Source: Verrucosispora sioxanthis
GTDB lineage: Bacteria > Actinomycetota > Actinomycetes > Mycobacteriales > Micromonosporaceae
DNA length: 64,000 bases
Direction of reading: 5' to 3'
NCBI RefSeq assembly: GCF_010560025.1
Contig: NZ_SAIY01000003.1
Span: forward strand, 496,001-560,000
Below are positions 53,886 to 63,293 of the stretch, piece after piece. A program made the translations under genes and the position numbers. The notes below the pieces were generated by a model. The model was given only the letters and a program-made list of their open reading frames with translations, did no database searches and had not been told where the DNA came from. Every line of letters starts with the position of its first letter. The stretch's first letter is position 1.

Positions 53886-56800
53886 TCACGGGAAGTCGTC
53901 CGGGCTGGTGTTGGGTAGCGTCGCCAGCAGTTGACCGGCGAGGCCACGTACCGTGGGGTCGGGCTGACCGGCCAGCCGGACGAGCAACGGCCGGGTGCGG
54001 GTGTCCTCGCCGTAGTGTCGGGCCAGCGCGAGCAGCGCGGTGCGGCGGATCTCCCAGTCCTCGTCGTCGACCAGCCGCATCAGCAGTTCCCGCACCCCCG
54101 TCCGGTCGGCCAGGTTGGCCGCGAGCTGCGCCGCGGCGCAGCGGCGCACCTCCAGCGCCGGATCGTCGCGCACCAGCCCCACCAGCAGCAACCGGACCTC
54201 CGGGTCGTTGCCGAAGTGCTCGCCGAGCGCGGCCGCGATCCGGGCCCGGATCGCCGGATCCCGGTCGGCCAGCCGGCGCATCAGCCGCAACGTCACCGCC
54301 ATGGCGGTCTCGCCGCGCGCGATCAGGCAGCACACCGCCGCGTCGAAGGCCGCAGGGTCGGTGTCGGACTCGATGCACTCCAGCAGCACGTCGGTCACCA
54401 CGCCCGGATCGCCGTACGCGCTGAGGGTCTCCACGGCGGCGAGTCGGATGCCGGCGTAGCTGTCCCGCCGAGCCCGCCGCGACAGCGTCTCCACCAGTCC
54501 GTCGGTGCCGCCGTGCCGGGCCAGCGCCTGCGCGGCGGCGCGCAGCACGTTCGGATCGGGATCCCGCCGGACCTGCTCGGCGAGGCATTCCACCACCGCC
54601 GGGTCGAGCGGATCACCGAGGCGAGCCAGGCTGCGGGTGACGCGGAGTCGGACGATCGGATCGCGTTCCTCGGCGGCACGGCCGATCAGCAGGTCCCGCG
54701 TGGCGGGCCCGAGCAGCGGTCGGCCGGTGAGCAGGTCGACGGCGGCGAGGCGAACACCGGCGGTGGGATCCTGACGGGCCCGTTCCAGCAGCAGCTCGCC
54801 GGTGCGGTGATCCGGGTACGCCTCGGCCAGTGCCCGGACCGCGGCCAGCCGCACCGTCGCGTCGTCGTCGGTGCGCGCCGCCCGCGCGGCCACCTCCCAC
54901 CCGCTGTCGGCCACCCGGTACCGGTCGGCCAACGCCACCACCGCAGCCGCCCGCACCGAGGCGTCCTCGTCCTGCTCGATCCGGTCCACCAGTCGGTCCC
55001 GGCACCGCCCGTCCGGGTCGTTGACCAGCACCAGCCGCTGTACGGCGACCGCACGGACCCGCGCGGAGGCATCCGAGCCGGCCAGTTTGAGCAGCAGCTC
55101 GGTGCCCTCCGTGCCGCCCCGCCCCGGCAGCAGCTCGCACACCAGGCAGCGCCGCACCCCCTCGTGCGGATCACCGGTGATCCGGGACAGGGCCCGCCCG
55201 CGGGCCGTCTCGCTCTGCTCGGCGACGCTGAGCAGGCAGCGCAACGCGGACTGCACCACGCCGGGATCGCTGTCGGTGGCCAGCAGCCGGTGCAGCGTCT
55301 CGGTGACGTCGGGCAGGTGAAGGCAGCGTGCGGCGAGCACCGCCACGGCGGCCCGTCGCACGCCGGTGTCCCGGTCCTCGGTCGCCCGCGTCAGTAGCAG
55401 CCGCCGAACGTCGTCGGTCAGCTCGGCCCGTCCGCCGAGGGACTGCACGGCGATAGCCCGGACCGCCGCGTCGGGAGAGGCGGCGAGGTCGCGCAGCACC
55501 ACGAGCAGATCGCCGCCCGCGCCGAAGTTGGCGACCAGGGCGCGTACGGCCGCCTGGCGCACCGCGGTCGAGCCTTTCGCCTGGGTTTGTGCGAGCAGCA
55601 GCTCCTGGCAGTGCCGGCGGCTGCGGGTGGTGCTGTCCAGCCTCCCGGCAGCCTCGGCCAGCCCGGCGACCAGCGCGATGCGCGCCTGCCGCTGGCGGGC
55701 CTGCCCGAGTTCCCGGACCAGCACCTCCTCCAGTTGCTCGTCGGCCGTGGACAGCACCGCCGCCGACCGGGTCGCGAAGGTCGATCCGGAGAGCCAGCTG
55801 GTACGCACCCCGCGGCGGCGGTACCAGTGCAGGAAGACGGCCCGGCCGGGCCACTGTGGTCCGAGCGCCCGGATCGACGGGAGCAGCTCCTGCTCGGTCA
55901 CCTCGACGACGTTCGGGTCGTCGGCGGAGATGCCGTGCTCGACAAGGAGGACGACCTGGCGTAGCACCGCCTCGCCGGCACCGGCCAGCCCGGCCGGCTG
56001 CGGTGCCTCCGCCACGCACTGCGCGGCCAGCACCAGGTTCCACGGTGGACCGGCCAGATTCAGCGGCGGCCACGGCCGGTTGACCTGGGTGGCCAGCAGG
56101 GTCACCAGATCGTTGGCGACCTCGGCGGGCAGCGCCCCGGCGACCAGCCGCAGCACCTCCCGCCAGGACGGATCTGCCCAGTTCTCGCGGAACAGCGCAC
56201 GCAACTGGTCGATCCCCCAGGTGTCCGGGTCGTGATCGAACCTGTCCACGATCTCCTCGGCGCAGAAGTATTCCAGAAACGTGCGATGCACGAACCCGAA
56301 CAGGCGCAGTCCGTACCGTTCCAGGATGAAGCTGCGCTGGCGCAATTTGTCGATCATCGAGTACGCCATGGCGTGCGCGCGTTCGTTCTCGAAACCGTAG
56401 AACTCCACCAGGTGGTCGCGGAAGATCCGCGACAGTTCGTCCGCCTCGATGTAATTTCCGGCCGGTCCCGACTCCCGGCACTGCATCCAGAAGGCGAGGT
56501 GGCGCAGCAGCCGCAGCTTCGCCTGCGGATCCAGCGGCGGCACGTCGCCGTGGCTTTCCCGCAGTTGCTTGGTCACGTCCCATTCGGAGATGAGCACGTC
56601 CGTGACGTGCGCGTAGAGCCGGCGACGGTTGCGGGGCAGGGGACGGTCCCGGCCGACGATCGCCATCAGCATCAGCAGCAGCGGATTGCCGGCGATCTCG
56701 TGCATCGCCCGGGACCGCCGCACCACGTCGAGGATCTGCCGTCGCTGGCGGTCCGCCTCGACCGACGGGGTCGGCATCACGTACCGGTACCAGTTGCCGA

Positions 56801-58094
56801 GGAACCGCGCGATCCGCTCGTCGTCGAGATCCTCCAGGGTGAAGTGGTCGAACCCGGCGTTGGCGAAGGTGTGCCGCAGGTATCCGGCCGCCCGCGAGGT
56901 GACCACCGTACGCACCCCGGGGTACTCGTTGGCGAAGGTGGCGATCTGCGCGGCCATCTCCTCCCGTTGCGCCGGATCGAACACCTCGTCGAGCCCGTCG
57001 AAGAGGAACAGCGCCTGACCACCCTGCCGCAGGTACGCCTCCAGCACGTCGCGGTCGATGCCGGCCAACCCCTGCTGGTGCCGGTGTCCGACGTAGTCCA
57101 ACAGGCCGTCGCACCGGCCGTCACCACGATGCGCCGCGTACGACCGCAGCTCGACCAGGACGGGAAGGTAGCGGTCGAGCGCCGCCAGCCGGGGTTCCTC
57201 GCAGACCCCGGCCAGCGCGAGGGCGAGGTAACGCGCCGCCGCCGACTTGCCGGAGCCGGGATCGCCGAGCAGCACGATGGCCCGCCGGGCCGGATCGCAG
57301 ACCACGTCGAACAGCGGCGACGCCTCCTTGGCCGCGTACTCCTCCCAGAGCCGCTCCACGTCCCTGGGATCCACCACACCGGGCAACGCGCCGGGGTCAC
57401 CGTCCGGGCCGGCGCCCGCCCAGCGCCACCAGGCCAGCGGCATCTCCGGCCGGGCGTCCTCGTGCACCCGTGGTTCGACGAACACGTTCGACAGGCCGAC
57501 GGTTAGGTAGCCGATCGTGGGTCGGGGTGACACGGCGTCCAGCGGCACCGCCTGGTACCGCAGCCGAAGCTGTTTGTGGTACTGGCTGCGGACCGCCTCC
57601 GGCAGGTGGGTGTCGGGGTCGCCGGGCTCACGCGCCGGTGACCGGCCGCTGCGCATGTCGGCAAGCGCCACGGTGACCTTCGCCGACAGGTCGTCCACGC
57701 TGGAGAAGAAGGCGCACAGGTGGCGTTCCTTCAATTCGTTGCGCAACGCCACGATCTGCTGCCGATTGCGATCGATCATGTCAGGCGGCCACGGCATGTC
57801 CTCGGCGAGCAGAAAGATCAGACACGGTTTGCCGGCCGCTAGTGCCTCGCGGTATTCGAGTTCGGTGATCGAGGACTCCTGGCCCGGTGGGCGGTATCCG
57901 TAGCGCCAGGCGAAGAGTCCGACGTAGAGATCACATCGGCGGACGTCGGTCAGACAGCGTTCCAGAGGCGGGCGCACGTCGGCCCCGTACGCCTCCATTG
58001 CGACGTCTTCGATCTCCAGACGACGCGCCACCGCGTGCACGGCCGCGCGGTATTCCAACAGGTCCTTCTGGGTGGCCGAAATGTAGACCTTCAT
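53886..58094 (-). CDS. DUF4062-NACHT-HEAT-repeat NTPase (STAND class)
   Basis: The 1402-residue protein has three parts. Residues 1-150 are DUF4062 (MKVYISATQKDLLEYRAAVH, CDLYVGLFAWRYGYRP, EYREALAAGKPCLIFLL), a Rossmann-like domain related to TIR-type sensing or effector domains. Residues about 270-690 are a NACHT/STAND ATPase with Walker A GDPGSGKSAA (near 277) and Walker B ALFLFDGLDEV (near 361), followed by the winged-helix region. Residues about 740-1390 are some twenty HEAT-like repeats (ALVANFGAGGDLLVVLRDLA, AAVVALADRY and similar). STAND proteins oligomerise on ligand binding in immunity and signalling. ATG 58094 starts DUF4062 exactly and has GGAG upstream. It is divergent from the SCO2521-like gene. 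Confidence 0.88.
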   Translation of the reverse strand: MKVYISATQKDLLEYRAAVHAVARRLEIEDVAMEAYGADVRPPLERCLTDVRRCDLYVGLFAWRYGYRPPGQESSITELEYREALAAGKPCLIFLLAEDMPWPPDMIDRNRQQIVALRNELKERHLCAFFSSVDDLSAKVTVALADMRSGRSPAREPGDPDTHLPEAVRSQYHKQLRLRYQAVPLDAVSPRPTIGYLTVGLSNVFVEPRVHEDARPEMPLAWWRWAGAGPDGDPGALPGVVDPRDVERLWEEYAAKEASPLFDVVCDPARRAIVLLGDPGSGKSAAARYLALALAGVCEEPRLAALDRYLPVLVELRSYAAHRGDGRCDGLLDYVGHRHQQGLAGIDRDVLEAYLRQGGQALFLFDGLDEVFDPAQREEMAAQIATFANEYPGVRTVVTSRAAGYLRHTFANAGFDHFTLEDLDDERIARFLGNWYRYVMPTPSVEADRQRRQILDVVRRSRAMHEIAGNPLLLMLMAIVGRDRPLPRNRRRLYAHVTDVLISEWDVTKQLRESHGDVPPLDPQAKLRLLRHLAFWMQCRESGPAGNYIEADELSRIFRDHLVEFYGFENERAHAMAYSMIDKLRQRSFILERYGLRLFGFVHRTFLEYFCAEEIVDRFDHDPDTWGIDQLRALFRENWADPSWREVLRLVAGALPAEVANDLVTLLATQVNRPWPPLNLAGPPWNLVLAAQCVAEAPQPAGLAGAGEAVLRQVVLLVEHGISADDPNVVEVTEQELLPSIRALGPQWPGRAVFLHWYRRRGVRTSWLSGSTFATRSAAVLSTADEQLEEVLVRELGQARQRQARIALVAGLAEAAGRLDSTTRSRRHCQELLLAQTQAKGSTAVRQAAVRALVANFGAGGDLLVVLRDLAASPDAAVRAIAVQSLGGRAELTDDVRRLLLTRATEDRDTGVRRAAVAVLAARCLHLPDVTETLHRLLATDSDPGVVQSALRCLLSVAEQSETARGRALSRITGDPHEGVRRCLVCELLPGRGGTEGTELLLKLAGSDASARVRAVAVQRLVLVNDPDGRCRDRLVDRIEQDEDASVRAAAVVALADRYRVADSGWEVAARAARTDDDATVRLAAVRALAEAYPDHRTGELLLERARQDPTAGVRLAAVDLLTGRPLLGPATRDLLIGRAAEERDPIVRLRVTRSLARLGDPLDPAVVECLAEQVRRDPDPNVLRAAAQALARHGGTDGLVETLSRRARRDSYAGIRLAAVETLSAYGDPGVVTDVLLECIESDTDPAAFDAAVCCLIARGETAMAVTLRLMRRLADRDPAIRARIAAALGEHFGNDPEVRLLLVGLVRDDPALEVRRCAAAQLAANLADRTGVRELLMRLVDDEDWEIRRTALLALARHYGEDTRTRPLLVRLAGQPDPTVRGLAGQLLATLPNTSPDDFP

Positions 58095-58305
58095 CGACGG
58101 CAAACTCCAGGGGTGGCTGGCGACCGCATTCTTCAAAATATCAGTCGTCGTCACATCCATCGGACCCGTGAGGCCCGCCGCCCGGGCACATATCGGCTTT
58201 CCCGCCACGGATGGGCCTATGATGGCCGCGGGACGGATTCGGTCCGGTCACCGGCCGCTGGCCCATGCCCGCCGGTGTCCCCCGTGGTGCCGATGCGGAG
58301 GAACC
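58095..58305. other. Divergent control region of the STAND/SCO2521-like locus
   Basis: This 211-base gap lies between the divergent NTPase and SCO2521-like genes and should hold both promoters. The 58120-58160 part is AT-richer. I see no clear operator. Confidence 0.4.
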
Positions 58306-59346
58306 ATGCTCACGGTGGGCGAGGTGCACACCAGCCTGCTACAGCACAGCACGGCGCTGGCGCAGGACCAGAGCGCCGAGGTGCTCAGCCTGGTGGAGGG
58401 CGAGGCCGTGCTGACCTCCCGGCGACCGTCGCTGTACGCGGTGTCGCCCGACGTGCGTACCGGTGTGGACTGCTGGCTGCCGAGCGCGAAGAACCGCCAA
58501 CTGCGCGGGGTGGGCGCGGTGGTCACCCGGGCGGTCATCACCGGCGGTCGGATCGTGCAGGCCTCCTCCATCATCCAGGTGGTGGCCGGCGAGCGCCGCC
58601 GACCGTGGTCGCACTACCTGGCCAACTCGGGTGTGCTGGAGACGGTCGGCAAGCTGGACGCGGACGATCTGACGAACGGTTTCCTGCACGGCAACGCCGC
58701 CGACGTGCTGAACCTGGACGCGATCACCGGCCGGGTGCTGGACAGTGTGCAGATGTCCGACCTGTTGGACCGGCGTCCGCCGCTGCGCGCGGCACGCACC
58801 CGGCTGCGGTGGACCGCGCAGGTGCACCAGCAGCCGGGTGCCGACGCCACGGCCGATGTCGCGGTCGACTCGCCGACGCTGCGCACCGTGCGACTCACGG
58901 TGAGCCCCCAGGACGTGCCGGCGGCGGTCGCCGGCCTCTGCGAGGATCTCGCCCTGCACGACTGGCTGCTCACCATGCTGTCCGCCCTGGTGGAGGCCGC
59001 GGTGACCCGGGCCGGCTCGACGCAGGAGCACATCGAACGGCTACGGCCGGTGCTGGAGCACCTGCTGCACCTGTGGCTGCCCGGTGCCCGGGTCGACCCA
59101 CGGCTGCGGCCGATCTGGGACCGCCTGGAGCAGGTACCGGGGTTCAGCCGGCAGTGGCAGTCCTCGGTCAACTGGATCCGCGATCAGATCACCGTCGGCA
59201 ACATGGCCATCCTGCGAGACCTGGCCGGCCGGGCGGCGGTCAGCCAGCCGTGCGGGTCCGCCACGGTCGCCGAACCGTTCTCGACCGCCAACCGTGGCCC
59301 GGCGGACCGCAGGATCGGGCGCGGTGCACAGGCGCCGCGCGGCTGA
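58306..59346 (+). CDS. SCO2521-family protein, unknown function
   Basis: The 346-residue soluble protein matches, by my reading, the family named after Streptomyces coelicolor SCO2521: MLTVGEVHTSLLQHSTALAQ at the start, VSPDVRTGVDCWLPSAKNRQ and RGVGAVVTRAVITGGRIVQA in the middle, and a mostly helical C-terminus. It has no signal peptide, membrane helix or recognised catalytic motif. GGAGGAA precedes the ATG. It converges with the SCO2522-like gene with the stop codons directly abutting, so the locus is arranged around no intergenic space. Its function is unknown and a link with the neighbours is inferred from conservation of the set. Confidence 0.75.
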   Translation: MLTVGEVHTSLLQHSTALAQDQSAEVLSLVEGEAVLTSRRPSLYAVSPDVRTGVDCWLPSAKNRQLRGVGAVVTRAVITGGRIVQASSIIQVVAGERRRPWSHYLANSGVLETVGKLDADDLTNGFLHGNAADVLNLDAITGRVLDSVQMSDLLDRRPPLRAARTRLRWTAQVHQQPGADATADVAVDSPTLRTVRLTVSPQDVPAAVAGLCEDLALHDWLLTMLSALVEAAVTRAGSTQEHIERLRPVLEHLLHLWLPGARVDPRLRPIWDRLEQVPGFSRQWQSSVNWIRDQITVGNMAILRDLAGRAAVSQPCGSATVAEPFSTANRGPADRRIGRGAQAPRG

Positions 59347-60315
59347 TCACTCCCCGATGAACACGTAGCTCAGCCGGTCGACCAGTTCGTCGGGCAGTTC
59401 CAGACCCTCGCTGCCGGCCCGCTTGGCGACCTGCCGGGCGACCGCGGGTGGCACCGCCACCTGCCCGAGGATGGTCCGTACGGCCAACTCGACCGGCAGG
59501 TACCGGGTGTCCATCAGGGTCACCGTGCGGTACCCGCAGAAGGGTGTGGCGTCCGGGTTCAGCTGCACGATCGCGGGTAGGCGGTCCCAGTCGGTCGGCA
59601 GCGGCTCGTCGGGCGGGAGCTGGTACGGCTGGGTGATCGTCTGCCCCCGGTGCCGCAGCACGCCCAGCCGGGTCATCTGCCAGACCGAGGCGAGCAGCGC
59701 GCAGGCCCACACCCGGCGGTCCGGCTCGTCGGACCACAATTCGATGTCGACGAAGATGGAGTGCGGCGCGTCGCCGGACTGCAACGGCGGGGACCACGGC
59801 AGCGGCAGCGTCATCGCGGGCGCGTCGGCGTGCCCCGGCGACCGCTTGCCGTTGGACAGCCAGCCCGACTCGCTCAGTGGTGGGCGGCTGCCCGTGGTGT
59901 GCCGTGGCGGCTCCACGACGAGCGTGTCCACCACCAGCCGGGCCAGTTCGACGTCGTCGTACCGGGCGAAGCTGGATTCGCGGGCCACGTAGTCGAGCAC
60001 CAGCCCGTGCTCCGCCGCGGCCTGCTGCACCTGCGGGATCACCTCGCGCGGTGTGGCGAACCGGTGGAAGTAGTCGTCGACCAGGAAACAAGTGCTGATC
60101 CGGGGTTGCCGGTGGGGGCGCAGCCCTCGGCGGCCCAGCGCCGGGATCGCCTGCGCCCAGTCCGCGATCCGGGCGAACTTGCGCCGTAGGTCCCGGCATC
60201 CGTCGCCGAAGTCCTCGGCGTACACGTGCCCCAACTCGACCGACAGGTGTGAGTACGGCACGCTCTCCGTCCGACGCACCGCGGCTGCCTCCTGAAACCT
60301 GACATCCACGCTCAT
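59347..60315 (-). CDS. SCO2522-family protein, unknown function
   Basis: The 322-residue protein resembles the SCO2522 family: VPYSHLSVELGHVYAEDFGD, RISTCFLVDDYFHRFATPRE, LVLDYVARESSFARYDDVEL and YRTVTLMDTRYLPVELAVRT. It is soluble, with no signal or P-loop. The conserved CFLVDDYF and YVARESSFARYD segments suggest an active or ligand site, but no known catalytic motif is recognisable. It starts at ATG 60315, sharing one base with the stop of the P-loop gene (TGATG), so it is coupled to it. Confidence 0.75.
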   Translation of the reverse strand: MSVDVRFQEAAAVRRTESVPYSHLSVELGHVYAEDFGDGCRDLRRKFARIADWAQAIPALGRRGLRPHRQPRISTCFLVDDYFHRFATPREVIPQVQQAAAEHGLVLDYVARESSFARYDDVELARLVVDTLVVEPPRHTTGSRPPLSESGWLSNGKRSPGHADAPAMTLPLPWSPPLQSGDAPHSIFVDIELWSDEPDRRVWACALLASVWQMTRLGVLRHRGQTITQPYQLPPDEPLPTDWDRLPAIVQLNPDATPFCGYRTVTLMDTRYLPVELAVRTILGQVAVPPAVARQVAKRAGSEGLELPDELVDRLSYVFIGE

Positions 60316-61244
60316 CACACGGTCTCCCATGCGGTCTCGTCGAAGAGCTTCTCGGTCAGCTCCACGAAGGCGTCCACGGTCCTGGCATTGGCGATCTTGG
60401 TCTGCACGTCGTTGTCCGAGATCAGCTGCTCGCGCCACTGCAGCAGCGGGTCCAACGGCACCGCGCCGAGCAGCGTGGTGCGGCCGGTGCCCTTCCTGCG
60501 GGCCAGTTCGCCCAGTTCCGCGTCGCACCGGCGCAGGAACGCCTGCTGCGCCAGGTCGAGGTGTCCCACCTCCGGCCCGCGCGAGTCGATCACCGCGGTG
60601 CGCACGAACCGCAGTGACTCCCGTAGCCGGTCCGGCTCATGGCCGTACTCCTTACCCATGGCCAGGATCCCGCCGGCCTCGAACGCGAGATCCGCCGCCG
60701 CCATCACGTGCTGCGGCGTCCAGCGGTGGAAGACCAGCCACCGCACGGTCACCTTGCGCAGGGTCCGGTTGGCGGTGGCCGCCAGCGCGATCTGACTGGC
60801 GTACGAGCGACCGGCGCTCAGATCCACAAGGGTCAGGTCGAACTCCTCCTCCAGCCGGAGGAAGAGTTCGGCGCAGCGCCGGCCGATGTCGGCGGTGAAG
60901 CCGAACTCACTGCCGTTACGCTGCCCGGGCAGCAGCACCAGCGAGCCCGATCCGGTCGGTCGTTGGCGCAGGCTGACCCGCTCCGAGGTGCCCCACACGT
61001 CCAACTGCTCCGGGGACGGGATCTCGCCGCGCAGGTACCGGTGCAGACCACCGCCGTTCGGGCCGGCACCCTCGATGCCGTTGGTGGCCTGGGGGATCTG
61101 GAACGTGATGCCGGCCGTCGGCGAGCCGAAGTCGTAGTCCAGGTAACAGGTGGAACGGCCGGAGAGCGCGCTGCGGTAGGCGATGTTCGCCGCGGTCACC
61201 GAGCGTCCGGTGCCACCCTTGTGCGACGTGACGAAGACCAGCAT
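60315..61244 (-). CDS. SCO2523-family variant P-loop NTPase-like protein (ParA/MinD fold)
   Basis: The 309-residue protein has a ParA/MinD/SIMIBI layout: VFVTSHKGGTGRSVTAANIA (residues 4-23), CYLDYDFGSPTAGITFQIP and DLTLVDLSAGRSYASQIALA. The deviant Walker A normally reads KGGxGKT/S. Here the second lysine is arginine (KGGTGRS) while the first lysine is kept. NCBI-style naming of the SCO2523 family as a variant P-loop protein fits this. It may bind nucleotide and switch slowly or serve as a scaffold. TGA-ATG adjacency with the upstream gene and TGATG with the downstream one make it the centre of a coupled three-gene unit. Confidence 0.82.
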   Translation of the reverse strand: MLVFVTSHKGGTGRSVTAANIAYRSALSGRSTCYLDYDFGSPTAGITFQIPQATNGIEGAGPNGGGLHRYLRGEIPSPEQLDVWGTSERVSLRQRPTGSGSLVLLPGQRNGSEFGFTADIGRRCAELFLRLEEEFDLTLVDLSAGRSYASQIALAATANRTLRKVTVRWLVFHRWTPQHVMAAADLAFEAGGILAMGKEYGHEPDRLRESLRFVRTAVIDSRGPEVGHLDLAQQAFLRRCDAELGELARRKGTGRTTLLGAVPLDPLLQWREQLISDNDVQTKIANARTVDAFVELTEKLFDETAWETV

Positions 61245-63086
61245 TCAGATCCCCTCGCTGGCCTTCTGTTGGCCGGTGGTGATGTCGTTGAGCTGGAGCA
61301 GCAGGGTGCTGGCCAGCGCGGCGGACGTGCCCGGCTGGTCGTCCACGAGCGACTGCGCGCGGCGCAGGGTCGCCCGGATGCTGCGCATCACGCGCTGCAT
61401 GGCCTCACCGGCGAACGTGCCGCTCATCAGCTCACGGTCGAACACGTACTCGGCCTCGTCGATGAGATCCTGGGCGTACGTGGCGAGGCTGCCGGCTCGG
61501 GGGAACGGCCGCTCCCAGAGCAGCTGACCGGCGTTGACCAGAGCCTGCACGACCCGCTCGGTCAGGTACCAGGAGGGTGCCTCGGGCAACGGAGCCAACT
61601 CGGGGAACGCGCCTCCGGCGTGATCCCACAGCCCCCGGTGTCGACCCTCGGGGATGCGCCGCAGCAGAAGGTGCTCCCAGACCTCGTCCGCGAGTTCGAG
61701 CAGCTCGCTGCGGCGCCGGGCACTGTTGAGCAGGCCGGCGACGGTGGTGGCCCGCTGCAGCAGCACCGTGGAGAACTCGTTGACGTTCCATGTCATGATC
61801 GGCTTCGAGGTGGCGTCGTTGAGGGTCACCTGCTTGCCTGGGGCGTGCACGACCAACGCGGGCTCGTTCGGCGAGGCGCGCCGGGTGATCCGGCCCCGCT
61901 GCGCCAGTTCCACGAGCACGTTCCCGATCCGCCCGAACTCCTCGTCACCGCCCCGGCCGCTGGCCACCAGTCCCTTCACCGCCAGCGACGTGGCCTGCAG
62001 GGTGTAGTAGTCGGTCCGGTCACCGTCGGTGGTACGCCAGGGAATGTCCTCGATCGGCCACCGGCGCCGGTTGCCGAAGGTCGCCACCGTCGCCCAGTAG
62101 CGGCGGGTCAACTCCCAGCGCAGCTGGAGAATCCGGAACAGCCGCTGCTGCTCCTCGTTGAGCAGGCCGAGCAGGCGGGTACGTTCGGAGTTGAGATCGT
62201 CGATGGCGTCCACCGCGATGACGGTGAAGTAGAGATAGGGGGCGTTCTCCGCCGAGCCCTCGCGCTGCACGCCGATCGGCTCGGTCGTCTCCACCTCGTC
62301 GGCGCCGGCGATCGTTCCCCACGACCAGCCGCACTCGAAGAGCATCTCGCTGTTGTCCAGGTCCTCGGTCACCTGGCCGGACCCGACCACGACGTTGCGC
62401 AGGCTCGCCATGGTGTCCCGCAACTGCGCCCGCAGCGCGGCCACGACCTCGCGGCGCGGCAACTCGTCCTGGTTGACCATGTCGCAGAGCCGGACGCCGA
62501 ACTCGTCGGTCGCGGCGAAGACCGAGGTGCTGAAGCTACGGAGTAGACCGACCATGGCCGCGGTGAGCCGGAGGCTGGCCATCTCCTCCAGCTTGTCCAA
62601 CTGGGCACGCAGGTCGGCCCGCTGGGTGGAGGGCCGGTAGATCTTGACGAAACCGATGGTCGCCAGGGTGAGCGTGACGGACACCGCGAACGAGTCGACC
62701 ACGTCCATGGAGCGCTGCTCGTCGGTGAGGTCCGGACCGCCCTGGACCGGGTTCAGGTAGCTGCCGCCACCGAAGGTCGGCGCACCACTGTCGTCGGTGT
62801 AACGGACGAAGTACTCGGTCATGATCTTAACCAGGCGGCGGGGAATCTCTATCGCGCCGCCGATCGCGCCGAGGGCCTCGATGACCTCCTCGTCGATCCG
62901 GTCCGGATCGTCGAGTGACAGCACCGGGATCTTGGTCGCCGGCAGCAGCATGGTCAGCAGCTGTTCGGCGTCGCTGATGGAATTGGATCCGCTCCGACCG
63001 CCCCAATCCCATTCGCCGTTGCGGAGACAGCTGCGCACCGTGGCCCGCCAGATGTCGAGAATCTCCTGGCGCGGCTGCATCCGCAT
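61245..63086 (-). CDS. SCO2524-family protein, unknown function
   Basis: The 613-residue protein resembles the SCO2524 family: RMQPRQEILDIWRATVRSCL at the start, NSISDAEQLLTMLLPATKIP, and YWATVATFGNRRRWPIEDIP in the middle, the last followed by a TDYYTLQATSLAVKGL segment. It is largely helical, with one weak hydrophobic stretch (VDSFAVSVTLTLATIGFVKI) that may be buried rather than membrane spanning. No catalytic motif is recognised. ATG 63086 or the ATG two codons later fits the family start. The longer frame to 63173 adds atypical sequence. The stop directly precedes the variant P-loop gene start. Confidence 0.75.
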   Translation of the reverse strand: MRMQPRQEILDIWRATVRSCLRNGEWDWGGRSGSNSISDAEQLLTMLLPATKIPVLSLDDPDRIDEEVIEALGAIGGAIEIPRRLVKIMTEYFVRYTDDSGAPTFGGGSYLNPVQGGPDLTDEQRSMDVVDSFAVSVTLTLATIGFVKIYRPSTQRADLRAQLDKLEEMASLRLTAAMVGLLRSFSTSVFAATDEFGVRLCDMVNQDELPRREVVAALRAQLRDTMASLRNVVVGSGQVTEDLDNSEMLFECGWSWGTIAGADEVETTEPIGVQREGSAENAPYLYFTVIAVDAIDDLNSERTRLLGLLNEEQQRLFRILQLRWELTRRYWATVATFGNRRRWPIEDIPWRTTDGDRTDYYTLQATSLAVKGLVASGRGGDEEFGRIGNVLVELAQRGRITRRASPNEPALVVHAPGKQVTLNDATSKPIMTWNVNEFSTVLLQRATTVAGLLNSARRRSELLELADEVWEHLLLRRIPEGRHRGLWDHAGGAFPELAPLPEAPSWYLTERVVQALVNAGQLLWERPFPRAGSLATYAQDLIDEAEYVFDRELMSGTFAGEAMQRVMRSIRATLRRAQSLVDDQPGTSAALASTLLLQLNDITTGQQKASEGI

Positions 63087-63293
63087 GGTCCACCACCGTC
63101 TGCTGTAGTCGTCGAAACGGAGCTGCTGATTCTGCCTGGCCCACGATGATCCACGATGACGTGCACCCATCATCGTATCCCTGCCGCAGCGTCACCTGAA
63201 TGGCCGCGCGTACCGATCTCCCGGAGCAGTCAGTCGACACAGGAGCGCAGGTGGGCCCGGGTTCGAGAATCCGGAGCGGGCAATGGGGCGAGG
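63087..63293. other. Gap between methyltransferase and SCO2524-like genes
   Basis: These 207 bases contain no supported gene. They probably carry a promoter for the SCO2524-SCO2522-like unit, since the genes on both sides point the same way. Confidence 0.35.

Noticed and set aside
53931..55397. A 488-residue plus-strand frame opposite the HEAT-repeat region
   Set aside because: The apparent repeats in it are the antisense of HEAT repeats. There is no independent coding evidence.
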